A DNA stretch of 64,000 nucleotides from Paraburkholderia polaris (GCF_012927345.1 NZ_JABBGJ010000009.1:1-64000), one strand, 5' to 3'. Positions 9,563-19,234 are shown, counted from the first letter of the stretch. The notes: generated by a model not told the origin, from the letters alone. Numbers and translations: made by a program.

Positions 9563-9967
9563 TTAAGCGGACCTGGTTTCGCGTGCGCCGCTCTCCAGCA
9601 GCGTGCGTGCCTGGGCTTCGTACTGCGCGAGGTCTTCGAGCGTCGCGTTCAGGTCTTCGAGTTGACGTTCGAGCACGTCGCGATGGCGCGCCACCGTGGC
9701 AAGGAAGGCATGCAATTGCGGCACGGTGTCGGTTGGCGACTCATACACATCCAGCAGATCGCGAATTTCCGACAGCGTGAAGCCGAGACGCTTGCCGCGC
9801 AGGGTAAGCTTCAGGCGGGTTCGGTCGCGGCCGGAATAGACGCGCCGCAAGCCGCTCGAACCTTCGCGGCTGGGCGAGAGTAAACCCTGGTCTTCGTAGA
9901 AGCGGATCGCCCGCGGCGTGACGTCGAATTCCCGCGCGAGCTCGGTGATCGTGTATTGCGTGTTCAT
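9563..9967 (-). CDS. MerR-family regulator, LiuR-like
   Basis: A 134-residue MerR regulator. The N-terminal winged helix ([26 protein letters not shown]) is followed by the second DNA-binding wing ([23 protein letters not shown]) and a coiled-coil dimerisation helix (about residues 80-125). No metal-binding cysteines are seen, which argues against the metal-sensing MerR types. It most resembles LiuR, which controls branched-chain amino acid and acyl-CoA catabolism in proteobacteria. It is divergent from a metallo-hydrolase gene, with a palindrome in between at 10018-10035, and probably regulates both. Confidence 0.82.
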   Translation of the reverse strand: MNTQYTITELAREFDVTPRAIRFYEDQGLLSPSREGSSGLRRVYSGRDRTRLKLTLRGKRLGFTLSEIRDLLDVYESPTDTVPQLHAFLATVARHRDVLERQLEDLNATLEDLAQYEAQARTLLESGARETRSA

Positions 9968-10017
9968 CGGGGCATCCCGTGACCGGGCAGAAAATCGGAT
10001 TGAACGATAGAATCGAC

Positions 10018-10035
10018 GTTTACGTTATCGTCAAC
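10018..10035. promoter_or_regulatory. Candidate MerR/LiuR operator
   Basis: GTTTACG-TTAT-CGTCAAC is an imperfect palindrome, 6 of 7 bp matching in the arms, between the divergent MerR gene (start 9967) and the metallo-hydrolase (start 10156). TTTACGT half-sites fit the LiuR-type motif as I remember it. The assignment is inference. Confidence 0.5.
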
Positions 10036-10155
10036 TTGATCGAAACGCAACTACGGCGCAATACGGCACCGGTATGTCCCGACCGGGCCGCAACCACGCC
10101 GTCCGGCATCGCATACCTCGCCATGCCGGACGGCCGACGGAGGAAGACAACCCCA

Positions 10156-11226
10156 ATGAATGCACTCGAACATCAACTCGACTACCCGTTCAACGACACC
10201 TTGCCTGAAGCGGGTCACGCGATGGAAGTCGCGCCCGGCGTGTTCTGGCTGCGCATGCCGCTGCCGTTCGCACTCGACCACATCAATTTGTGGCTGCTAC
10301 GCGATGAAATCGACGGTCAGCAAGGGTGGACGGTAGTCGACTGCGGCATTACATCGGACACGATCAAGGAGAACTGGGAGAAAGTGTTCGACTCCGTGCT
10401 CGACGGCCTGCCGGTGCTGCGCGTGATCGTCACGCATTGTCATCCGGACCACATCGGCCTCGCGCACTGGATCTGCACCGGCGGCGACAAGAAACGCTGG
10501 GACGTGCGATTGTGGATGACACTCGGCGAATACATGCAGGCCCGCGTGATGGCGGCCGGCGACGGTTCGAATGCGGGTGGCGAGGGGGCGGCACGGCACT
10601 TTGCGCGGCATGGTTTAAACGATCAGGCGTCGCTCGAGAAGCTGCGCAATCGCACGAGCTACTACTCGAGCCTCGTGCCGGCGATTCCGGGTCAGTACCG
10701 CCGGCTGCGCGAAGCCGATGGCGTGAAGATCGGCGGCAAGACGTGGCGCGTGGTCACCGGTTTCGGCCATTCGCCGGAACACTGCGCGTTGCATTGCGAA
10801 GAGACCGGCACGCTGATCTCTGGCGACATGGTGCTGCCGCGCATTTCGACTAACGTCTCGGTGTTCGACATGGAACCGGAAGGCACGCCGCTCGCGCTGT
10901 ATCTGGAGTCGCTTGGCCGCTACGAGACGATGCCCGAAGACACGCTCGTGCTGCCGTCGCATGGCAAGCCGTTTCGCGGCGTGCACACGCGTATCAAACA
11001 GTTGCGCGAGCATCATGACGCGCGTCTGGCGGAAGTGCGTGAGGCATGTGCGGAGAAGCCGCAGAGCGCCGCGGATATCGTGCCGCTGATGTTCAAGCGC
11101 CAGCTCGACATCCATCAGATGACGTTCGCGCTGGGCGAGGCGTTGGCGCACTTGCATCTGCTGTGGCTGGCCGGCGAGTTGAAGCGCACGCAGGGTGCGG
11201 ATGGGGTGATCCGGTTCTCGGCGTAA
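10156..11226 (+). CDS. Metallo-beta-lactamase-fold hydrolase (glyoxalase II-like)
   Basis: A 356-residue MBL-fold enzyme. The metal site is visible: THCHPDHIG (H-x-H-x-D-H), then GFGHSPEHCA, LISGDMVLP with the bridging Asp, and a late LPSHGKPF histidine. The C-terminal ~80 residues form a helical extension typical of the hydrolases near acyl-CoA and LiuR-type regulators. The start at 10156 is chosen because GGAGGAAG precedes it; the open frame reaches back to 9979 but crosses the putative operator. The likely reaction is thioester hydrolysis or a similar step, inferred from the family. It is divergent from the MerR gene. Confidence 0.86.
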   Translation: MNALEHQLDYPFNDTLPEAGHAMEVAPGVFWLRMPLPFALDHINLWLLRDEIDGQQGWTVVDCGITSDTIKENWEKVFDSVLDGLPVLRVIVTHCHPDHIGLAHWICTGGDKKRWDVRLWMTLGEYMQARVMAAGDGSNAGGEGAARHFARHGLNDQASLEKLRNRTSYYSSLVPAIPGQYRRLREADGVKIGGKTWRVVTGFGHSPEHCALHCEETGTLISGDMVLPRISTNVSVFDMEPEGTPLALYLESLGRYETMPEDTLVLPSHGKPFRGVHTRIKQLREHHDARLAEVREACAEKPQSAADIVPLMFKRQLDIHQMTFALGEALAHLHLLWLAGELKRTQGADGVIRFSA

Positions 11227-11252
11227 GCGAGTCGATAGGGTGATACGTCGAT

Positions 11253-11289
11253 AAAAAAGCCCGATTGCAAAAAGCAATCGGGCTTTTTT
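11253..11289. terminator. Bidirectional intrinsic terminator
   Basis: A perfect 16-bp stem, AAAAAAGCCCGATTGC (11253-11268) with GCAATCGGGCTTTTTT (11274-11289), has an A5 loop. It lies between the converging metallo-hydrolase and dppA-like genes and can terminate both. Confidence 0.95.
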
Positions 11290-11311
11290 CTTCAAGCGGC
11301 GTGGCAGACGC

Positions 11312-12898
11312 TTACTGCACCGCCACCGTTCCAAAGTTCTGCCGTCCGAACGGACTCACGTGATAGCCGCTCACGTTCGTACGCGTGATGGCCGCCGCGG
11401 TCGGGTAACCCAGCGGAATCCACAACGCCTGATCGTGGATGATCTGCTGCGCCTGTTCGTACGCCTTCGCGCGTTTGGCCTGATCGGGCGTTGCCTTGCC
11501 GTCGGCGATCAGCTTGTCCAGATCCTGATCGCAGAAGCGCGCGAAATTGATCCCTGACTTCACTGCATTGCAGCTGAACAGCGGCGACAGATAGTTGTCC
11601 GGATCGCCGTTGTCGCCGGCCCAGCCCATGAACAGCGTGTCATGCTGGCCTTGCTTTGCCTGCTTGATCAGCTCGCCCCATTCGATCACCTTCACATCCG
11701 CCTTCACGCCGATCTTGGCGAAGTCGGCTTGCAGCAGTTCGGCGCCGGCCTTCGGATTCGGGTTCAGCACGCTGCCGTTCGGACGCACCCAAATCGTCGT
11801 TTCGAAGCCGTTCGGATAGCCGGCGTCGGCGAGCAGCTTCTTTGCCTTCACCGGATCGTACGGCCATGCCTTCACGGCCTTGTCGTAGCTCCACGTGTTA
11901 GGCGGATACGGATTGACTGCCGGCGTCGCGGTGTTGTCGAAGATCGCCTTCAGATAGGTGGTGCGGTCGAACGCCATGTTCAGGGCGGCGCGGACCTTCT
12001 GATTGTCGAGCGGCTTCTTCTGGGTGTTCAGTGCGACGAAGGCGGTCATGAACGCGGGCGTCTGCACGATGGCGAGCGACTTATCGCTCTTCGCTTCGGC
12101 GAGGTCCTGCGGCTTCGGCGACAGCGCGATCTGGCATTCGCCCGCTTTGACCTTTTGCGCACGCACTGTGGCGTCCGGCGTGATCGCGTAGATCAGGCGG
12201 TCGATCTTCGGTTTCGGACCCCAGTACGTCGGGTTCACGTCGTAGCGGATCACCGCGTCTTTGGTGTAGCTCTTCAGCTCGAACGGACCGGTGCCGATCG
12301 GCTGCGAATTCAGGTCGACCTGTTTGCCGGCCTTGAGCAACTGGTCGGCGTATTCAGCCGAATAGATCGAGGCGAAACCCATCGTCAGGATCGACACGAA
12401 GGTCGCGTCCGGCGCGTTCAGTTCGAATTTGACGGTGTTGTCGTCGACCTTGCTGATCGACTTGATGAGCTTCGGCAAACCCATCGACTGTGCATGTGGA
12501 AAGCCGCTCGCGCCCGCCACCTTGTGCCACGGATTGCTGTCGTTGAGCATGCGGTCGAACGTGAAGACGACGTCGTCGGCATTCAGCGCGCGGGTGGGCT
12601 TGAAGTAGTCGGTGGTCTGGAACTGCACGTTCGGGCGCAGATGGAACGTGTAGGTGAGGCCATCGGCGCTCACGTCCCACTTGTCAGCCAGCGAGGGCAC
12701 GACTTTCTTCGCGGCCTCGTCGTACGAGACCAGCGAATTGAAGATCACGTCGGCGGACGCATTGGTCGTGACGAGTGAATTGAACTGCACGACATCGAAG
12801 CCGTCGGGGCTCGACTCGGTACAGACGGTCAGCGGTTTGGCGAGCACGAGCGCGGGCGCCGTGAGCAGTACGGCGGCTGCGAGCAGTTTGAAGCGCAT
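11312..12898 (-). CDS. dppA: Periplasmic dipeptide-binding protein of an ABC transporter
   Basis: A 528-residue SBP_bac_5 family protein, matching DppA in length (about 535). A clear signal peptide (MRFKLLAAAVLLTAPALVLA) is followed by KPLTVCTESSPDGFDVVQFNSL. Family stretches include RPNVQFQTTDYFKPTRALNADDVVFTFDRM and VKFELNAPDATFVSILTM. It captures di- or short peptides (possibly haem or 5-aminolevulinate) in the periplasm for an inner-membrane permease. No dppBCDF genes follow, since the next gene converges, so its partners lie elsewhere or the protein is shared. The start at 12898 has a GGGAGATC RBS. The long upstream frame to 13216 has no signal peptide and is rejected. Confidence 0.92.
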   Translation of the reverse strand: MRFKLLAAAVLLTAPALVLAKPLTVCTESSPDGFDVVQFNSLVTTNASADVIFNSLVSYDEAAKKVVPSLADKWDVSADGLTYTFHLRPNVQFQTTDYFKPTRALNADDVVFTFDRMLNDSNPWHKVAGASGFPHAQSMGLPKLIKSISKVDDNTVKFELNAPDATFVSILTMGFASIYSAEYADQLLKAGKQVDLNSQPIGTGPFELKSYTKDAVIRYDVNPTYWGPKPKIDRLIYAITPDATVRAQKVKAGECQIALSPKPQDLAEAKSDKSLAIVQTPAFMTAFVALNTQKKPLDNQKVRAALNMAFDRTTYLKAIFDNTATPAVNPYPPNTWSYDKAVKAWPYDPVKAKKLLADAGYPNGFETTIWVRPNGSVLNPNPKAGAELLQADFAKIGVKADVKVIEWGELIKQAKQGQHDTLFMGWAGDNGDPDNYLSPLFSCNAVKSGINFARFCDQDLDKLIADGKATPDQAKRAKAYEQAQQIIHDQALWIPLGYPTAAAITRTNVSGYHVSPFGRQNFGTVAVQ

Positions 12899-13264
12899 AG
12901 GATCTCCCATAACAAGCGCAGTCAGGCAGTGCGTCTGGTTGTGTGGTTGTATTCCGTTGACGGGCGACGGCAACCGGTGGCCGGTCTGACCGTCTTCTTT
13001 ATTGTGATACGTTTCCGGCGCTGGCGCATGGTCTGGATGCTGCAGCACACGCACGTCTCGGCCTTCGCGAAAGCTTATCGAAGGGTGGTTGCGCCGACAA
13101 CAATTTAATCCGCATATCCATATGGACAGCGTGAGTCGGTGTGCGGGGGTACGGCTTCGCGCGGTGGTTTCGCCCTGGGTATTCTCCAGGCGGCGTGAGG
13201 CAGTGACGCGGCGCATGCGTGCGTCAGGTGGCGCTACCCGGTGGACTTGGCTCGGCGCGTGCGC
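12899..13264. other. Intergenic, promoter region of the dppA-like gene
   Basis: 366 bp between the BtuF-like stop and the dppA-like start, both on the minus strand. A+T-richer patches lie near 12995-13010 and 13095-13125 (ACAACAATTTAATCC). I see no convincing promoter pair and no structured RNA. Confidence 0.4.
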
Positions 13265-14083
13265 TCATGGCGCGGCCGCGCGCCCGAGCAGATAACCGAT
13301 GCCGTCGATGGCGCGCACGCCGTACCACGACACCAGTTCGCCATCGATCAACTCAATGCGTTTGCCGGCCAGACGAGGATCGCGTTTCAGCGCGTCGCAA
13401 TGCGTTTGCGTAAAGCGATAAGGCTCGCTGGAAAGCAGGATGCGATCGACGCCGGCCAGCCACGGTGTGTGATCGAAGTCGAGCGTGGGATAACGCGCCG
13501 CGCCTGTCGCTCCGCCTTCCACGTCAGGTAGCGTTTGCCAGTTCACGAGTCTCAGCATCGCGGCGATATAGGTATCGCGTGCAACTGTCATCCATGGTTC
13601 GCGCCAGATCAGATACAGCACGTTTTGCGTCGGAAACACCTGCTCGGCGGCCTCGTGCAGACGCGCTTCGAGCGCCTCGCTCAAGCGCTGCGCTTCTGGC
13701 GCGCGGTCGAAGATCGCGCCCAGCAGCGCGTACAGCGAGAGATTGTCCTGCGGGGTCTGCGGATGGGTGACGACGATATGCGGCACGAACGCGCGCAACT
13801 GCTCGACGGTATCGCGCTCGTTTTCGTCGATATTGACGATCAGATGGGTGGGCCGTAACGCGCGAATCGCGTCGATATTGACGGCCTTGGTGCCGCCGAC
13901 CTTGCGCACCTGCCGCACCTTGTCATGCGGATGCACGCAAAACCCGGTGCGCCCGACGATTTGACTGTCGAGCCCCAAAGCGAACAGCAATTCGGTGATG
14001 CTCGGCACCAGCGACACGATGCGGGTATTAGCGACGCCGATTTCGTGCGCGACGCCGGCCGCATCGACCGCACGCGGTTGCAT
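13265..14083 (-). CDS. BtuF-like helical-backbone (cobalamin/metal) binding protein, no signal peptide
   Basis: A 272-residue protein of the BtuF/FepB periplasmic-binding fold. TRIVSLVPSITELLFALGLDSQIVGRTGFCVHP is the family opening, followed by VRKVGGTKAVNIDAI and LRPTHLIVNIDENERD. WREPWMTVARDTYIAAML and ILLSSEPYRF are typical of the cobalamin-binding subgroup. It lacks an N-terminal signal peptide: residues 1-20 are polar, and no upstream in-frame start is available because the SDR gene ends 3 bp away. A cytosolic role, or export by another route, must be considered. No ABC permease or ATPase is adjacent. Last gene of the argS run. Confidence 0.8.
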   Translation of the reverse strand: MQPRAVDAAGVAHEIGVANTRIVSLVPSITELLFALGLDSQIVGRTGFCVHPHDKVRQVRKVGGTKAVNIDAIRALRPTHLIVNIDENERDTVEQLRAFVPHIVVTHPQTPQDNLSLYALLGAIFDRAPEAQRLSEALEARLHEAAEQVFPTQNVLYLIWREPWMTVARDTYIAAMLRLVNWQTLPDVEGGATGAARYPTLDFDHTPWLAGVDRILLSSEPYRFTQTHCDALKRDPRLAGKRIELIDGELVSWYGVRAIDGIGYLLGRAAAP

Positions 14084-14086
14084 GAT

Positions 14087-14860
14087 TTATTCGGCGACGG
14101 CGCGGGGCTTGCGCGGCGCGCGTTCGAAGACGAGGTCGTAGAGTCGGCGCGGCAGCACATGCAGCAGCATTGCCACGACGCGCATCTGCCACGGGAACAC
14201 CGCGAAGGCGGTCTGCCGTTCGACCGCGCCTGCGACCTTCGCGGCGAAACGGTCGGCGTCCATCAGGAACGGCATGCTGTACGGGTTGTGCTCGGTCATC
14301 GGTGTGCGGATATAGCCCGGCGCGATGGTGACCACACCGACACCCAGCGGGCGCATCTCGACGCGCAACGCTTCCAGATACTTGAGCGCGGCTGACTTCG
14401 ACGCGCTGTACGCGCCGGACCCTGGCAGACCGCGCACGCCGGCGACGCTGGCGATCCCAACCAACGTGCCTTTCTTCGCGGCAACCATCGCCGCGGCGAA
14501 CGGCTCGAAGGTGGCGACCATGCCGAAGTAGTTGATATCCATCACTTCGCGGAAGGTGCGCAGATCGCCGTGCCCGGTGACCGCGCCGCGGCTGATGCCG
14601 GCATTGGCGATCACGACATCCGGCAAACCGTGCTGCGCGATGAACTGCGCGGCCGCTTCGGCGAGCGCTTCCGCGTCGCGGACGTCGACGGAATAGATGA
14701 AGATGGAATTCTGCGGATGGGACTGCTGGAAAGCGGCGAGGGCGTCACCGCGGCGGGCAACCAGGCCGAGAGTCGCGCCGCGCCGCGCATATTCGGCGGC
14801 GAGCGCGAGGCCGATGCCACTCGAGGCGCCGGTAATGAAAACCTTCAGGGGTGAACTCAT
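14087..14860 (-). CDS. Short-chain dehydrogenase/reductase (SDR)
   Basis: A 257-residue classical SDR. The dinucleotide motif is TGASSGIG (residues 10-17), the structural motif is NAGIS, the catalytic Ser region is IASVAGVRGLPGSG, and the active-site pair is in YSASKSA. The C-terminal tail (AMLLHVLPRRLYDLVFERAP) is amphipathic and may sit on the membrane, as in DHRS7-like enzymes. It starts 15 bp after the dsbA stop with a GAGGCG RBS and is followed 3 bp later by the BtuF-like gene, so it is clearly co-transcribed. Substrate unknown. Confidence 0.87.
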   Translation of the reverse strand: MSSPLKVFITGASSGIGLALAAEYARRGATLGLVARRGDALAAFQQSHPQNSIFIYSVDVRDAEALAEAAAQFIAQHGLPDVVIANAGISRGAVTGHGDLRTFREVMDINYFGMVATFEPFAAAMVAAKKGTLVGIASVAGVRGLPGSGAYSASKSAALKYLEALRVEMRPLGVGVVTIAPGYIRTPMTEHNPYSMPFLMDADRFAAKVAGAVERQTAFAVFPWQMRVVAMLLHVLPRRLYDLVFERAPRKPRAVAE

Positions 14861-14875
14861 TCCGGCGCCTCGGCT

Positions 14876-15514
14876 TTACATCTTCTTGGCGCGGACCTGC
14901 TGTACCAGGTAGTCGAGCACCTGGATCGTGCCCGGCAGGCTGTTGGTCGCGGCCGGACCGGTTTCATACTTGCCTTGCACGGCCAGCGTCGGCACGCCGT
15001 CGATCTTGTAGTCGTCGAGCAGCTTCTTATCCTTCTGCAACGCGCTTTGCGTCGAGAACGAGTTGTACGCGTCCATGTACTTCTTCGGATCGACGCCATT
15101 CTTCGCGAGGAACTTGGTCTGGTCTTCCGGCGTCAGCAGGTAATTCTTGTTGACGTGGATTTCATTGAAGACCTTCGGCGTGAGTTGTGTAGCAAGGCCG
15201 AGTGCGTCGAGCGCGTGGTACATCTTCGAGTGCGGAATGAAGTCGTCGCGGAAGGCAACCGGCACGCGCTTGAACACCACGTCCGGACCCTGCTTCTTCA
15301 CCCATGCTTCGAGGTAGGGGTTGAATTCATTGCAGTGCGGGCAGCCGTACCAGAAGAATTCGGTGACTTCGATCTTGCCGGCCGGCACGTCCGTAGGTTG
15401 CGGCGTGGCCAGCACGGTGTAGTCCTTGCCGGAAACCGGCGCGGCCGGCGATGCATGCGCCGTGGCGGCAACCAGGCCCAGCGAGAGGAACAGAATGCTC
15501 AGCAGTTTTTTCAT
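14876..15514 (-). CDS. dsbA: Periplasmic thiol:disulfide oxidoreductase DsbA
   Basis: A 212-residue exported thioredoxin-fold oxidase. The signal peptide is MKKLLSILFLSLGLVAATAHA, and the active site is Cys58-Pro-His-Cys61 in FFWYGCPHC. The helical insert and the cis-proline loop GVPTLAVQGKY follow as expected. It introduces disulfides into secreted proteins and is reoxidised by DsbB, which is not in this window. The start at 15514 excludes an in-frame TTG upstream. It lies between the SPOR protein and the SDR in the argS cluster. Confidence 0.95.
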   Translation of the reverse strand: MKKLLSILFLSLGLVAATAHASPAAPVSGKDYTVLATPQPTDVPAGKIEVTEFFWYGCPHCNEFNPYLEAWVKKQGPDVVFKRVPVAFRDDFIPHSKMYHALDALGLATQLTPKVFNEIHVNKNYLLTPEDQTKFLAKNGVDPKKYMDAYNSFSTQSALQKDKKLLDDYKIDGVPTLAVQGKYETGPAATNSLPGTIQVLDYLVQQVRAKKM

Positions 15515-15707
15515 GTGTTGTTGACCCAAGTAGGCGGTAAAGCGGTGGCGCCACGCAAATGCCCGTCACCGTTTTCAATGTCGGCGTTAGACGTTCTAGT
15601 CGTCTGTTGTGCTTGTCGGTTGTGCTTGTCGTGATTGTGACTCGCGCCGCACGCCGATAGTTCGGCGGCGGCGCGTTCCGGCCAATCACCGTTGGTTTAT
15701 TGTTTGC

Positions 15708-16508
15708 TTATTGCTTCGTAAAGCGGATCACGGCTGTATCCACGCCCGCGTCGGACAGACGCTGACGGCTCGAATTCATGTCTTCGAACTTCGAGAACGG
15801 GCCGATACGCACACGGTAGTACGTCACGCCACCTGCATCGCGCTGCGTGACCTTCGATTCGAAGCCCTGGAAGGCGAGACGCGCACGCTGCTGCTCGGCG
15901 TCGGCCGAGGTCTTGTAGGCGCCCACTTGCAGGAAGTAGCCCGTGTTCGCGTCAGCTGCTACGGGCGCCGCGCCCGAACCCGGCTTGGCGTTGGCAGCTG
16001 TGGTGGGCGACGTGCTCTTCGGCGTCGAGCCTGCTGCGGTGGCAGCCGGAACGCTTGCGCCTTGCGGTTTCTTCACCGGTGCGGTGGCCGTGCCGTTGCC
16101 GTTATCCTGCGCGGGCTTCGGTGCGACTGCCGTGCCGTTCGCGTTTCCACTCGACGGCGGCACTTCGACGATCTGCGGTTCTTCCAGCATGCCCGACTGC
16201 GTCTGCGCGTTGGTCTGGCCCGGTGCGGTGTTCGGCGGCGCCGGTTGCGCGGCTTGCGGCACCGGCTGACCCGGCGTCTTGCCTTGCAGCGGACGGTTCG
16301 GGTCGTATTGCTGTGCCTGGCTCGCGCCGGTGTCAGGCGCCGCGGGCGGCGCGACCTTCGAGACGAACGGCGTAGGAGCACGGGTGATATACAGCGCCAC
16401 CACTACCGCGATCGCGAGACCGACGATCAGGCCCAGCACGATACCGAGAAAAGTCCCCCCGGTTTGTTTCGATTGCGATTGCTTTGTTGTGCGGCGTGGT
16501 TTTGCCAT
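15708..16508 (-). CDS. FtsN-like SPOR-domain membrane protein
   Basis: A 266-residue bitopic protein. It has a basic cytoplasmic start (MAKPRRTTKQSQSKQTGG), one membrane helix (about residues 19-42, LGIVLGLIVGLAIAVVVALYI) and a long Pro/Ala/Gln-rich periplasmic linker (45-185). The C-terminal SPOR domain (YFLQVGAYKTSADAEQQRARL ... YYRVRIGPF) binds denuded septal peptidoglycan. Architecture and position next to argS match the FtsN-like protein of other proteobacteria. It probably helps activate septal wall synthesis. Confidence 0.85.
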   Translation of the reverse strand: MAKPRRTTKQSQSKQTGGTFLGIVLGLIVGLAIAVVVALYITRAPTPFVSKVAPPAAPDTGASQAQQYDPNRPLQGKTPGQPVPQAAQPAPPNTAPGQTNAQTQSGMLEEPQIVEVPPSSGNANGTAVAPKPAQDNGNGTATAPVKKPQGASVPAATAAGSTPKSTSPTTAANAKPGSGAAPVAADANTGYFLQVGAYKTSADAEQQRARLAFQGFESKVTQRDAGGVTYYRVRIGPFSKFEDMNSSRQRLSDAGVDTAVIRFTKQ

Positions 16509-16587
16509 CGTATGAATCACCTGCAAAAAGAATCCTGGAACGGCCGTCGATTATAGCGACGGCCGCGTGCATGTTGCGCCGGAGGAC

Positions 16588-18378
16588 TTACATCTTGACG
16601 GGAGCGGAGACGCCGATCGTCGCGAGACCGTTGGCCAGCACCTGACGCGTAGCCGCAAGCAGCGCGACGCGCGCATTGCGCTCGGCAGCGTCGTCGACCA
16701 GCACGCGTTCGGCTCTGTCATTGTAGAACGAGTGGAATTCCCCGGCGAGGTCGCGCAAATAGAACGCGACCGCGTGCGGCGCGAGTTCGTCGGCGGCGTG
16801 TTGCAGCATGTCCGGGAACTCGGCGAGCTTGTTCAGCAAGGCCATGGCGCGTTCGCTGGTGAGCGGCGATACGTCGATGTCGGCCAGCGTGCTCTCGTCC
16901 GTGTTGTAGCGCGCCTTGCATTCTGCGATGACCGAGCAGATCCGCGCATGCGCATATTGCACGTAGTGCACCGGATTTTCGTCGTTTTGTTTCAACGCGA
17001 GGTCGATGTCGAACACGAATTCCGTATCCGCCTTGCGCGAAATCAGGAAGAAGCGCACGGCGTCGCGGCCGCGGCGAATCGTCTCTTCGTCGATCAGATC
17101 AACAGCGGCTTCCGAGCCCGGCGTGGCGCCGCCCGACCATTCGATCAGGTCACGCACCGTCACATAGCTGCCGGCGCGCTTCGAGATCTTCACCTCTTCG
17201 CCGTTGCGCATCACCGTCACCATCTTGTGCAGGATGTAGTCGGGATAGCCCTTCGGAATGCCGATGCCAAGACCTTGCAGGCCGGCGCGCACCCGCGCGA
17301 TCGTGCCGTGGTGGTCCGAGCCCTGAATATTGATGACCTTGGTGAAGCCGCGTTCCCACTTGGCGACGTGGTAGGCGACGTCCGGCACGAAGTACGTGTA
17401 GGTGCCGTCGCTCTTGCGCATCACGCGGTCTTTGTCGTCGCCGTCATCGGTGGTGCGCAGCCACAGTGCGCCTTCCTGTTCGTAGGTCTTGCCGGCGGCA
17501 ATCAACGCCTCGACGGTCTTCTCGACCCGGCCTTCCTTGTACAGCGAAGACTCCAGATAGTACTGGTCGAACTTCACGCCGAACGCCTGCAAGTCCATGT
17601 CCTGCTCGCGGCGCAGATACGCGACCGCGAAGCGGCGGATCGCATCGAGATCTTCGACGTCGCCCGCGCCCGTGACGGGCTCGCCGTCGCTCGCGGCCAC
17701 CGTGGCGCCGTTCAGATAGTCTTTCGCGATGTCGGCGATGTATTCGCCGTTGTACGCCGAGGCCGGCCAGCCTTCGTCGCCCGGTGCGATGCCGCGGGCA
17801 CGCGCCTGAGTCGAGACGGCGAGCGTGTGGATTTGCACGCCGGCGTCGTTGTAATAGAACTCGCGGTGTACGTCGTAGCCTTGCGAGGCCAGCACGTTCG
17901 AGAGCGCGTCGCCGAGCGCAGCCTGGCGGCCGTGGCCGACGTGCAGCGGGCCGGTCGGGTTGGCCGAGACAAATTCGATCAGCACGTGCTTGCCGGCGTC
18001 GCGTTGCGAACGGCCGAAGGCATCCTGTTCAGCGAACACGGCGGCGATCACCGCCTGTTTGGCGGCCGCCGCGAGGCGCAGGTTGATGAAGCCGGGGCCG
18101 GCCACTTCGGCGGCATCCACGAGCCCCTTGGCTTGCGGCTGCGCCAGCAGCGCGTCGACGATCTGTTGCGCCAGCTGGCGCGGGTTGGCGCGTAGCGGCT
18201 TGGCGAGTTGCATCGCCACATTGCACGCGACGTCGCCGTGCGCGGCCACCTTGGGACGCTCCAGCGTGATCGTGGGCGAGACGAAGGCGGCTTCGTTCGC
18301 GCCTTGGGTTGCTTCAGCAACCTGCTTCACCGTATCGGCGAGCAGTGTTTCGAGGGTATGTTTATGTGCAGGCAGCAT
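16588..18378 (-). CDS. argS: Arginyl-tRNA synthetase
   Basis: A 596-residue class I synthetase that charges tRNA-Arg. The N-terminal additional domain (about residues 1-110) is followed by the HIGH motif as HVGH in [22 protein letters not shown]. The KMSKS-like loop appears as VKISKRAG, and the C-terminal helical DALR anticodon-binding domain ([26 protein letters not shown]) ends the protein. ArgS proteins usually have this degenerate KMSKS. The SPOR-domain gene follows 79 bp downstream. Confidence 0.97.
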   Translation of the reverse strand: MLPAHKHTLETLLADTVKQVAEATQGANEAAFVSPTITLERPKVAAHGDVACNVAMQLAKPLRANPRQLAQQIVDALLAQPQAKGLVDAAEVAGPGFINLRLAAAAKQAVIAAVFAEQDAFGRSQRDAGKHVLIEFVSANPTGPLHVGHGRQAALGDALSNVLASQGYDVHREFYYNDAGVQIHTLAVSTQARARGIAPGDEGWPASAYNGEYIADIAKDYLNGATVAASDGEPVTGAGDVEDLDAIRRFAVAYLRREQDMDLQAFGVKFDQYYLESSLYKEGRVEKTVEALIAAGKTYEQEGALWLRTTDDGDDKDRVMRKSDGTYTYFVPDVAYHVAKWERGFTKVINIQGSDHHGTIARVRAGLQGLGIGIPKGYPDYILHKMVTVMRNGEEVKISKRAGSYVTVRDLIEWSGGATPGSEAAVDLIDEETIRRGRDAVRFFLISRKADTEFVFDIDLALKQNDENPVHYVQYAHARICSVIAECKARYNTDESTLADIDVSPLTSERAMALLNKLAEFPDMLQHAADELAPHAVAFYLRDLAGEFHSFYNDRAERVLVDDAAERNARVALLAATRQVLANGLATIGVSAPVKM

Positions 18379-18835
18379 GCTTGTTGCGAGTCCAGTGAGG
18401 CAATCCGGTGATACGGAAGAAGCGGCGGCCGCGCGCGAGGCGCAGCCGATTCGTCAGAAGCGTGGAAAGCGGCGATGCACTGGCCGGGATTCGCCGGGCA
18501 CATCGGGGCGCCATCAGGCACGTCGCGGGCAACGCGGTTAGCGCGGTGCGCGGCGGTATGCCGAGGTGCTTGCAGCTGCGGCCTGGCGCGGCGGCATGCG
18601 GTTGCAAGCGGTTGCGGCCAACCGGCCCAGCCGCTTCACCTGTGCTACGCCGCGCGCGGCGCATTGCGGCGCGCTTTTCCGTCCAGACGGATTTTAGCAG
18701 GTGCTAATATGTTCAATGAGATGCCCACCAAGGGCCGTGGCCGCCGTGCCTGATCGGCGTGTCAACGTAACGCGCGCCGACAGCCGATTTCGAGCGGTTC
18801 GCGCGCCAATCCAACATAACGAAAAGGGAACAGTC
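18379..18835. other. Divergent intergenic region between argS and the DUF1840 gene
   Basis: 457 bp. The sequence 18640-18720 becomes A+T-richer (TTTTAGCAGGTGCTAATATG) and may hold the plus-strand promoter. Frames here overlap on both strands and have no recognisable content. No tRNA or riboswitch is seen. Confidence 0.4.
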
Positions 18836-19162
18836 ATGCTGATTACTTTCAAATGCCGCGCCTGCCCGGACGTGATGATGCTGGAGAATCTTGCCCAGTA
18901 CCTCGTCGGCATTGTCGGCAAGCGCCTTGGTGAGCGTGGTGTCATCACCCACGACGAAACGGGCCCTGCGATCGCGAAACTCGAATCGGCCATCCATACC
19001 GACAAACAGGAACGTGCCGAGCACGACGGCCATTTCCACGAAGGCGAAGACGGCCACGAGCATCATGAGATTCCGCCGGGACTCGCTCAGCGCGCGTATC
19101 CGTTCCTCGACATGCTGCGCGCTGCGCAGAAGGAAAACGCGGATATCGTCTGGGGTCTCTGA
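18836..19162 (+). CDS. DUF1840 protein
   Basis: A 108-residue cytosolic protein beginning MLITFKCRACPDVMMLENLA, with the DUF1840 signature of a short beta strand, CRAC and then ADVMML-like text. The middle is His/Glu-rich (HDGHFHEGEDGHEHHE, about residues 62-77) and could bind metal. The C terminus is RAYPFLDMLRAAQKENADIVWGL. Function is unknown in the family, which is confined largely to betaproteobacteria. An AAAAGGGA RBS supports this start; the open frame upstream to 18701 has no RBS. Confidence 0.83.
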   Translation: MLITFKCRACPDVMMLENLAQYLVGIVGKRLGERGVITHDETGPAIAKLESAIHTDKQERAEHDGHFHEGEDGHEHHEIPPGLAQRAYPFLDMLRAAQKENADIVWGL

Positions 19163-19234
19163 TCCCGGAGCGGTTCGCTTGCGGTGGCGTTCGCTGCGTC
19201 TGGCGGTGCGGCGCAGACTGTGACGTATCAATGA

